In this document: one piece after another, positions 1 through 5,039 of the stretch | Numbering within the stretch: the first letter of the stretch is position 1 | How the letters are laid out: each line of letters starts with the position of its first letter | Origin: an uncultured Bacteroidales bacterium | Lineage (GTDB): Bacteria > Bacteroidota > Bacteroidia > Bacteroidales > Bacteroidaceae | Assembly (NCBI GenBank): GCA_945837185.1 | Contig: CAMAMZ010000111.1 | Location: 1-6,966 of the forward strand | Direction of reading: 5' to 3' | Length of the DNA: 6,966 nt | Translations under genes and position numbers: made by a program | Notes under the pieces: model-generated | The model's database searches: none | What the model saw: the letters and a program-made list of their open reading frames with translations, nothing else | Told to the model about the DNA's origin: nothing

Positions 1-791
1 CCTATGGGGAGGTCGGTGCAAATATAATCGGCCCCTAAATAAAGTGCGAGCAAGGCATCGGAATATTTAGAACCCGGCCAGAGATTGACATTGATGTGGT
101 TGAAATGGGCTGTCTTCACACCTTTGCGAGATGTCTTGTCCAAGAAGGCTGCCACACGTTTCACGCCCAGTTCCTTGCAATATTTTACGGTCTCTTCTGT
201 ACATCCCTCAGAAGTGATAAGTCCCAATACCGCTTCGGGATACATCTCATGAAGAATTTTGAGTGCGCGTGCATCGAATGAAGTAAGCGACCAATCGGCA
301 TCAGCCGGCATCTTGGCCTTGCATTGTTGGTAGAGTTTCTCGCAATACATTTTCAGTCTGTCGCCTTCATAGAGAATCTCACCAGTCGACTTGATTTTGT
401 CATCCGTCTTCATCTCAAACTCTACATAGAGACCAGGCTTGTCCTTAAAGAACTCCAACAGGTCGTCGAGAAAAAGCAGAGGGTTTCCCTTTTTTGTCTT
501 AATGCTACGCAATTCCTCTGCCGTGCAGCGTTCAACAGTTTTTTTAATACCGCAAGTGCGCACCAACGAAGAGTCGTGAGCGATAACGAAAACACCGTCT
601 GCCGTCATGCGTACATCAGTTTCAAAACTATGATAACCGGCTTCATAGGAATGTTGGAAGGCAGCTAACACATTCTCGTCTTGTTGCTCAGCTGTGCCAC
701 CTCCACGATGTGCTAATACAATGGCGGTACGTTGTGCGAATGTGCTTAATGAAAGTAGTAAGCACGCTAATACGAATGTAATTCTTTTCAT
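1..791 (-). CDS. Secreted glycerophosphodiester phosphodiesterase (3' end outside window)
   Basis: I translated this gene from the minus strand; 263 codons are visible and the stop lies beyond the left edge. The product would hydrolyse glycerophosphodiesters to glycerol-3-phosphate plus an alcohol in the periplasm. A signal peptide covers residues 1-19 (MKR, a hydrophobic core, then TFA) with Gln20 at the mature end. The GDPD hallmark HR-(x)n-ExD-(x)n-H is complete: His28-Arg29 in AHRGG, Glu57 and Asp59 in ETDVR, and His72 in IAHD. Asp39-Glu40-Asn41 matches the usual EN motif, and Glu124/Glu126 (VEFEMK) fit the next metal-ligand strand. The last visible residues (GADYICTDLP) match the end of the TIM barrel, so only a short tail is missing. 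It starts 19 bp after the GH43 stop and has no promoter of its own that I can see, so co-transcription with GH43 is likely. The exact substrate cannot be told. Confidence 0.92.
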   Translation of the reverse strand, partial: MKRITFVLACLLLSLSTFAQRTAIVLAHRGGGTAEQQDENVLAAFQHSYEAGYHSFETDVRMTADGVFVIAHDSSLVRTCGIKKTVERCTAEELRSIKTKKGNPLLFLDDLLEFFKDKPGLYVEFEMKTDDKIKSTGEILYEGDRLKMYCEKLYQQCKAKMPADADWSLTSFDARALKILHEMYPEAVLGLITSEGCTEETVKYCKELGVKRVAAFLDKTSRKGVKTAHFNHINVNLWPGSKYSDALLALYLGADYICTDLPI

Positions 792-810
792 TGTGATATA
801 ATATTTAGGG

Positions 811-1779
811 TTATTTGATTTTTCTTGCAGGAACACCCTCGAAGGTCAGTTTTACAGGTTTGATGAACCCTTCGTGGTCAAATTCCAACCGTTCAATACA
901 TACTACACGTGCGTTGCCATTACGCTCTGTAAGGGGACGGCGGTGGTACACAATGTAATAATCTTCTGTACCCGGAATTTGAATGACTGAATGGTGCCCG
1001 GCACCTGTAGCCACACTTTTATCCTGTTGTAGAATCTTGCCAATGCGCTCGAACGGTCCTAAAGGAGAGTCGCTGATAGCGTATGCCACGCAATAGTTAG
1101 GACCAGTCCATGCTCCCTCCGACCACATGAAGTAATATTTGCCGTTGCGTTTCAGCATAAAAGAGCCTTCTACATAGTTCTTTGGCGTTACTTCTTTATA
1201 TAACATACCATCCGGGAAGGGAACCAAATGCAGCAAATCGTTGGATAGTTTCACCACGTTGCAATGTTTCCATCCACCATAATACATGTAATATTGCCCG
1301 TCGTCATCTTTAAACACATATTGGTCTATGGGTTGTGCCCCATTCACGATTTCATTGATAAGCGGTTTGCCAATGGCATCCACAAAGGGACCATCCGGTT
1401 TCTTTGACACAGCCACACCAATACCGCCAACCTCTCCTTCGTGTACGTCATTGGCGGAGAAGAACAGATAGTATTTATTTTTTTTCTTGATGATGGAGGG
1501 TGCCCACAAAGCTTTCTTGGCCCATTTCACGTTGCTGGTATCAAGAATATGGGAATGTTTTTTCCATGTAACCAAATCCTTCGACGAGAAAGCATCCATA
1601 TAAGTTTGCTCCTCAAACTTTGCGGAATAGGTAGGATAAATCCAGTACTCTTTGCCCCATATAACACCTTCGGGATCGGCATACCATCCTTCAAAGATTG
1701 GGTTCCCAGATTTTGTTTCTTGCGCTAAGCCCATGGAAGCTGAGCATAGAAATAGTGTGATAAAAAACAGTTTATTCAT
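811..1779 (-). CDS. Secreted glycoside hydrolase family 43 protein (arabinosidase/xylosidase type)
   Basis: The 322-residue product is a single-domain five-bladed beta-propeller enzyme of family GH43 (clan GH-F, inverting). Family members release alpha-L-arabinofuranose or beta-D-xylose from plant polysaccharides; which one applies here cannot be read from the sequence. The signal peptide is residues 1-19 (cleavage after GLA, Gln20 at +1), and no lipobox is present. The three expected carboxylates are visible: Asp35 in YADPEG as general base, Asp152 in PIDQYVF as pKa modulator, and Glu204 in YVEGSFM as general acid. Trp92 (ALWAPS) and His262-His263 (GAGHHS) also fit family motifs. There is no carbohydrate-binding module, and the length suits a catalytic domain alone. 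The gene is probably transcribed from a promoter at 1862-1892 and followed by the phosphodiesterase gene. It is separated from the upstream GH3 gene by a terminator, so the two glycosidases are probably separate transcription units. Confidence 0.93.
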   Translation of the reverse strand: MNKLFFITLFLCSASMGLAQETKSGNPIFEGWYADPEGVIWGKEYWIYPTYSAKFEEQTYMDAFSSKDLVTWKKHSHILDTSNVKWAKKALWAPSIIKKKNKYYLFFSANDVHEGEVGGIGVAVSKKPDGPFVDAIGKPLINEIVNGAQPIDQYVFKDDDGQYYMYYGGWKHCNVVKLSNDLLHLVPFPDGMLYKEVTPKNYVEGSFMLKRNGKYYFMWSEGAWTGPNYCVAYAISDSPLGPFERIGKILQQDKSVATGAGHHSVIQIPGTEDYYIVYHRRPLTERNGNARVVCIERLEFDHEGFIKPVKLTFEGVPARKIK

Positions 1780-1861
1780 TTTCTTGATAAATAGATTTAA
1801 ATGATAATGTGTTTAATGCGTACAAACTGCACCTATAGCGCAAGTTGCCTCTTTTCTTTTA

Positions 1862-1892
1862 CAAAGATAATGCAAACCGAAGACAATACAAA
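1862..1892 (-). promoter_or_regulatory. Putative promoter of GH43-phosphodiesterase unit
   Basis: Read on the minus strand, TTTG (1892-1889) is followed after exactly 19 bp by TATCTTTG (1869-1862). This matches the Bacteroidetes -33/-7 consensus TTTG and TAnnTTTG. It lies inside repeat copy 1. Transcription would start near 1856-1858, giving a leader of nearly 80 nt before the GH43 start at 1779. No transcript data are available to me. Confidence 0.6.
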
Positions 1893-1915
1893 ATAAACTT
1901 GTTTATTTTTATTGT
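1883..1915. repeat. Long inverted repeat (hairpin) at 3' part of repeat copy 1
   Basis: ACAATA (1883-1888) pairs with TATTGT (1910-1915), and AAAATAAAC (1890-1898) pairs with GTTTATTTT (1901-1909). The loop is TT and C1889 is the only bulge, giving 15 base pairs. The left arm overlaps the proposed -33 box. The stem is AT-rich, so it is more plausible as a DNA palindrome or protein site than as a strong terminator. Confidence 0.6.
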
Positions 1916-2053
1916 TGAGGTGCCTCTTATCTTATTTAAAGATAATGCAAACCGAAGACAGTACACAATAAACTTGTTTGTCTTCACGCCTTATTCTATA
2001 TTTGTGATGGTAAGTAGCAATCCCGACACACCATACCCTTTCAGTTTAGACAT

Positions 2054-2088
2054 AAAAAAAGCATCCCAAGTCATCACGACGAGATGCT
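2054..2088 (-). terminator. Intrinsic terminator of the GH3 gene
   Basis: On the minus strand, about 30 nt after the GH3 stop, AGCATC (2088-2083) pairs with GATGCT (2065-2060). A smaller inner GTC/GAC pairing is possible in the loop, and the right arm runs into seven T residues (2060-2054). Position and shape fit a Rho-independent terminator, which would separate GH3 from the downstream GH43 gene. Confidence 0.7.
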
Positions 2089-2118
2089 CCCAAAAAATAA
2101 AACCTATTAAAAAAATGT

Positions 2119-4350
2119 CTATTGAAGATTAAACTTTATCGAGTTTCTGAGATTATCAGAGGAATTGCCAACCAAGGCCGTAAATGCTCCTGCTTCCGAC
2201 ACCCACTTATGTTGTTGGTCGTCATAATAGCTCAAGGCATTGTTGTCGATGGTCAGTGTGACGTCTTTCGATTCACCGGGCTGGAGATATACCTTTTGGA
2301 ATCCTTTCAGTTCCTTGTAGGGGCGCTCCAAGGTGCTCTTCTCGTCGTGGATATAGAGTTGTACCACTTCAGCTCCTGCACGCTCGCCCTTGTTCTTGAC
2401 GGTTACCGTTAATGTAATCTTGCCGTCTCGTGTCATCACCGTCTTGTCAGCACGGAGATTGCTTATCTCAAAGGTCGTATAGCTCAAACCATGTCCGAAG
2501 GCAAAGAGCGGTTTGTTCTTCACATGGTCAACCCAACGATAGCCTACATAGATTCCTTCCTTGTATTCTTCGTCAATCACCTTCTCATTCTGTCGCCATG
2601 TACCCGGGTAGGTGTTGAGTGCGTGTGCACCCACATCTTCCAGTTTTTCCGGCATGGTGAAAGGCATCTTTCCAGAGGGATTCACATCGCCTACGAGTAC
2701 GGCTGCAAGGGCATCACCGGCCTTGGAGCCAAGGAACCAAGCCTGCACGATAGCTGCCACCTTGTCTTTCCAAGGCATAGCGACGGCATTGCCGGAGATG
2801 TTGACATAGATAACCTTCTTGTTAACCTTTGTCAGCGCTTCTATCACCTCGTCCTGGTTGTAGGAAAGCGACAGGCTCTTGCGGTCATATCCTTCGTTGT
2901 CCTGATGCTTGTCTTTGTTCAGTCCTCCAATGAAGATGACATAATCAGCATCCTTGGCCTTTGCCACAGCATCGGCAGTCAGTTCTTCCTGCGTACGGTA
3001 ATCTCGCAAGTCCTGTCCGGTGCGCACACCTATATAATAGCCAGTGGTGTCTCCCACATAGCCGCGGGCATAGTCGAGGGCTATGCGATCGCCAATGCGT
3101 GCTTTCAGGCCATCGAAGGGAATCACTTCTTTTTGAACCTTCAGCGAGGAGGAGCCTCCTCCTACTGTCATCATCTTAATAGCGTTCTCTCCAACCACGA
3201 GAATACGCTTTGTGTGGTTCAAGTCGAGTGGCAATACATTATTCTTGTTTTGCAACAATACAATGCCTTCCTCACCAATCTTCTGTGCTGTGGCATAGTG
3301 TGCCTCGTTGCACATAAAACCTTGTCCGCGATGCTTGTTCATCGTTGTGCGGAAATAGAGGCGTAGCACGTTGCGTACCTTGGCATCCAGTTCCTTGGTG
3401 GTATAGGTGCCATCCAAGATACCCTTCTTGTAGGGGTCTGCCAAATAGTATAGGTTGTAAGCGTTGGCCTTACTCTTGTCAAGTCCATTGGTATGCGTAC
3501 CAAACTCCATATCCGGCCCACGCTTCACCATAGCCTCTGTAGTGGTTGTCACTCCCCAGTCGGTAATAGCCACACCATCAAAGCCCCATTCCCCTTTCAA
3601 TATATCATGCACCAAGCGTTGGTTCACGCACAGCGGTTGGTTGTTGTACCAGTTGTAGGCACACATCACCGTCCATACCTTTCCCTCTTGCACAGCAGCC
3701 TTGAAGGCAGGCAAGTAGATTTCGTGGAGTGCACGGTCGTTCACAATGACGTTCACGACCTTACGGTTAGCTTCATCGTTGTTGAGAGCAAAATGCTTGG
3801 CGCAGGCTGCCACACCACAACTTTGCAAGCCCTGTATGTAGGGTACCACCATCTTTGATGCAAGATACGGGTCTTCGCCCAGATATTCAAAGTTTCTTCC
3901 ACAGAGGGGCGTACGGTAGATGTTCATACCAGGACCCAGAATAACATCTTTTTCACGATAACGCGCTTCCTCACCGATGCTCTTTCCATATACCGCTGAA
4001 AGGGCAGGGTTCCATGTGGCTGCCAAACAGGTGAGGGCAGGGAAAGCCACACAGGAGTCGTTAGTTTGTCCGGCTACACGCCAGCTATCCCACAACACTT
4101 CCGGGCGAATGCCATGAGGACCATCATCGCACCACAGATCGGGAAGACCCAAACGAGGAACTCCTGCGGCAGAGAACTTGCTCTGTGCATGAATCACCCG
4201 AATCTTCTCATCAAGGGTCATCCTTGACAGAGCATCCTCAATGCGTTGCTCCATAGGTTTGCTGTCGTCCAGATAAATGGGCAACGAAGCCTGTGCGAAG
4301 GTCGCTGTGATAGCAACTGCCTGTAGTATGATTAGAATAATGAACCTCAT
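2119..4350 (-). CDS. Secreted glycoside hydrolase family 3 beta-glycosidase
   Basis: The 743-residue product is a retaining GH3 exo-enzyme, probably a periplasmic beta-glucosidase or beta-xylosidase acting on oligosaccharides. The signal peptide is residues 1-19 (TFA, then Gln20). The TIM-barrel domain (about 35-335) contains CDDGPHG around Asp76, GRNFEYLGEDP (151-161), the Lys185-His186 pair (AKHFALN), and the nucleophile Asp264 in GFDGVAITDWG. The alpha/beta sandwich domain (about 355-575) contains GGGSSS (398-403) and the likely acid/base Glu486 in NEGYDR. A C-terminal fibronectin-III-like domain (about 640-735) has the usual ERPYKELKGF motif (675-684). All catalytic features are present and the length is normal, with no PA14 insertion. 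A promoter lies just upstream (4381-4411) and a terminator just downstream, so it appears to be monocistronic. Substrate preference between glucosides and xylosides is not determinable by eye. Confidence 0.96.
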   Translation of the reverse strand: MRFIILIILQAVAITATFAQASLPIYLDDSKPMEQRIEDALSRMTLDEKIRVIHAQSKFSAAGVPRLGLPDLWCDDGPHGIRPEVLWDSWRVAGQTNDSCVAFPALTCLAATWNPALSAVYGKSIGEEARYREKDVILGPGMNIYRTPLCGRNFEYLGEDPYLASKMVVPYIQGLQSCGVAACAKHFALNNDEANRKVVNVIVNDRALHEIYLPAFKAAVQEGKVWTVMCAYNWYNNQPLCVNQRLVHDILKGEWGFDGVAITDWGVTTTTEAMVKRGPDMEFGTHTNGLDKSKANAYNLYYLADPYKKGILDGTYTTKELDAKVRNVLRLYFRTTMNKHRGQGFMCNEAHYATAQKIGEEGIVLLQNKNNVLPLDLNHTKRILVVGENAIKMMTVGGGSSSLKVQKEVIPFDGLKARIGDRIALDYARGYVGDTTGYYIGVRTGQDLRDYRTQEELTADAVAKAKDADYVIFIGGLNKDKHQDNEGYDRKSLSLSYNQDEVIEALTKVNKKVIYVNISGNAVAMPWKDKVAAIVQAWFLGSKAGDALAAVLVGDVNPSGKMPFTMPEKLEDVGAHALNTYPGTWRQNEKVIDEEYKEGIYVGYRWVDHVKNKPLFAFGHGLSYTTFEISNLRADKTVMTRDGKITLTVTVKNKGERAGAEVVQLYIHDEKSTLERPYKELKGFQKVYLQPGESKDVTLTIDNNALSYYDDQQHKWVSEAGAFTALVGNSSDNLRNSIKFNLQ

Positions 4351-4380
4351 CTTTTTTATGGTATATATGATTTACACCTG

Positions 4381-4411
4381 CAAAATTAGTTTTTTGTAGT
4401 AATCGTGCAAA
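4381..4411 (-). promoter_or_regulatory. Putative promoter of the GH3 gene
   Basis: On the minus strand, TTTG (4411-4408) is followed after exactly 19 bp by TAATTTTG (4388-4381), a full match to the Bacteroidetes -33/-7 pattern. Transcription would begin around 4375, leaving a leader of about 25 nt before the start codon at 4350. The two TTGCGCAA palindromes lie 38-66 bp further upstream, a plausible place for a regulator to act. Confidence 0.7.
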
Positions 4412-4448
4412 ATAAAACATGGTTTTTTTTGTAGATAGCTTAAATTTC

Positions 4449-4477
4449 TTGCGCAAAAAACGCTTAAAATTGCGCAA
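4449..4477. promoter_or_regulatory. Pair of TTGCGCAA palindromes, candidate operator
   Basis: The perfect 8-bp palindrome TTGCGCAA occurs at 4449-4456 and again at 4470-4477. The 21-bp centre-to-centre distance is two helical turns, so both face the same side of the DNA. The pair lies between the divergent GH3 and crcB genes, closer to the GH3 promoter. No regulator gene is visible in the window, so the binding protein and target gene are unknown. Confidence 0.4.
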
Positions 4478-4595
4478 AGAGTTCTCTGAAGATAATAAAT
4501 TCCATTTTTACACCTCCTTTTCACGAGAATATATAATATAATAAGGTGTATTGTCGTATAGAATGTTTGAATTTGTAAAAAATAGAAGTCGTATG

Positions 4596-4627
4596 TTTAC
4601 ATATATCATAGAAATTCTATACTTTTG
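4596..4627 (+). promoter_or_regulatory. Putative crcB promoter
   Basis: TACTTTTG at 4620-4627 matches the Bacteroidetes -7 box, and TTTA at 4596-4599, 20 bp upstream, is a one-mismatch -33 box. Only 5 bp separate the -7 box from the crcB ATG at 4633, so the mRNA would be leaderless or nearly so. A palindrome, ATAGAA-A-TTCTAT (4608-4620), fills the right half of the spacer and could be an operator. Confidence 0.5.
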
Positions 4628-4632
4628 CACGT

Positions 4633-5004
4633 ATGAAAGAGTTTTTGATGGTAGGAATAGGAAGTTTTATGGGTGGCGGCCTGCGTTACCTCGTAGGCAA
4701 AGGCATATCGTTATGGTTAGGTGCTGTTACCTTTCCTTTGGCCACCATGGTGGTGAATGTGGTGGGCTGTTTCCTGATGGGTTTCTTGTGGACATGGCTG
4801 CCTTCCGCCTCTCTCCCTCCATCGTCGCGTATGCTGCTGATGACGGGTTTTTGTGGAGGCTTTACCACCTTCTCCACCTTTGTCAATGAGAATTTTCTGC
4901 TGATGCGAGGAGGCCAGTGGCTACTGCTGTTGCTCTATGCAGCAGCCAGTTTCCTGTTGGGCATGCTGGCCTTTGCCTGCGGTTACCGACTGGGGAGCCG
5001 CTAA
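4633..5004 (+). CDS. crcB: CrcB/Fluc fluoride ion channel
   Basis: The 123-residue product is a small inner-membrane protein of the CrcB/Fluc family. These form dual-topology dimers that let fluoride leave the cytoplasm. Four hydrophobic segments are visible at about 3-22, 33-56, 66-90 and 96-118. Family motifs are present: GGGLRY near the start (14-19), Asn42 followed by VVGCF (the NxxG motif), and GFCGGFTTFSTF (72-83), which includes the phenylalanines that line the fluoride path. The start at 4633 gives the normal N-terminus (MKEFLMVGIGSFMGG); a later start would cut into helix 1. A single copy is consistent with a homodimeric channel rather than the paired-gene type. There is no room for a fluoride riboswitch, because the -7 box is 5 bp from the start codon. 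The gene converges with the protease gene, with 31 bp between the stops. Confidence 0.95.
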   Translation: MKEFLMVGIGSFMGGGLRYLVGKGISLWLGAVTFPLATMVVNVVGCFLMGFLWTWLPSASLPPSSRMLLMTGFCGGFTTFSTFVNENFLLMRGGQWLLLLLYAAASFLLGMLAFACGYRLGSR

Positions 5005-5039
5005 GAGGCGTGTTCTGTTATCAAACAGAAGCCGCTTAG
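5001..5039. terminator. Hairpin shared by the convergent crcB and protease gene ends
   Basis: CTAAG (5001-5005) pairs with CTTAG (5035-5039), GGC (5007-5009) with GCC (5031-5033), and TTCTGTT (5013-5019) with AACAGAA (5024-5030) around the loop ATCA. The stop codons of both genes (5002-5004 and 5038-5036) lie in the outer arms. It could act as a bidirectional terminator, but neither strand has a T-run after it, so a role in mRNA end stability is equally possible. Confidence 0.45.

Larger units (their letters stand above)
1846..1979. repeat. Two tandem copies of an imperfect 59-bp repeat, period 75 bp
   Basis: Copy 1 is 1846-1904 and copy 2 is 1921-1979. They match at 53 of 59 positions with no gaps, and 16 bp separate them. 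The invariant core includes GATAATGCAAACCGAAGACA and ends AATAAACTTGTTT. Copy 2 also contains a short inverted repeat, TTATCTT (1927-1933) with AAGATAA (1939-1945). From memory, similar intergenic repeats (AAAGATAATGCAAACCGA followed by AACTTGTTT) are scattered through Prevotella and Bacteroides genomes, but I could not check this. It carries no gene and no transposase-like ends. Confidence 0.85.
1780..2118. other. Intergenic region between GH3 and GH43 genes (339 bp)
   Basis: No credible coding sequence is present on either strand. From right to left it holds the GH3 terminator hairpin (2054-2088), an unassigned AT-rich stretch (about 1981-2053), two copies of an imperfect repeat (1846-1979), and a roughly 66-bp leader before the GH43 start codon. 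A short open frame on the plus strand (1845-2132) is mostly repeat sequence and does not look like protein. Confidence 0.75.

Noticed and set aside
1977..2004. Plus-strand promoter-like pair TTTG and TATATTTG
   Set aside because: The spacing is 16 bp instead of 19-20, and it would read only into the GH3 terminator and the antisense strand of GH3.
3147..3163. Near-perfect palindrome AGGAGGAG-C-CTCCTCCT inside GH3
   Set aside because: It encodes the conserved GGGSSS motif; Gly GGA and Ser TCC codons are complementary, so the palindrome follows from the protein sequence.
2491..3366. A 291-codon plus-strand open frame inside the GH3 gene
   Set aside because: It lies entirely opposite conserved GH3 catalytic motifs and shows no family features of its own; an antisense shadow.
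1..4350. A polysaccharide utilisation locus
   Set aside because: Two glycosidases are present, but there is no SusC/SusD pair, surface lipoprotein or hybrid two-component/ECF regulator, and a terminator separates the two genes.
4238..4477. A 79-codon minus-strand frame overlapping the start of GH3
   Set aside because: It covers the GH3 promoter and the TTGCGCAA sites and reads a lysine- and arginine-rich N-terminus from AT-rich intergenic DNA; no homology is recognisable.
4509..4550. Inverted repeat TACACCT/AGGTGTA with a 28-bp gap upstream of crcB
   Set aside because: Seven-base arms at this distance are expected fairly often by chance in AT-rich DNA, and the segment lies outside the predicted transcript.
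4501..4632. A fluoride riboswitch upstream of crcB
   Set aside because: The -7 box is 5 bp from the ATG, leaving no transcribed leader, and I see no match to the fluoride riboswitch consensus.
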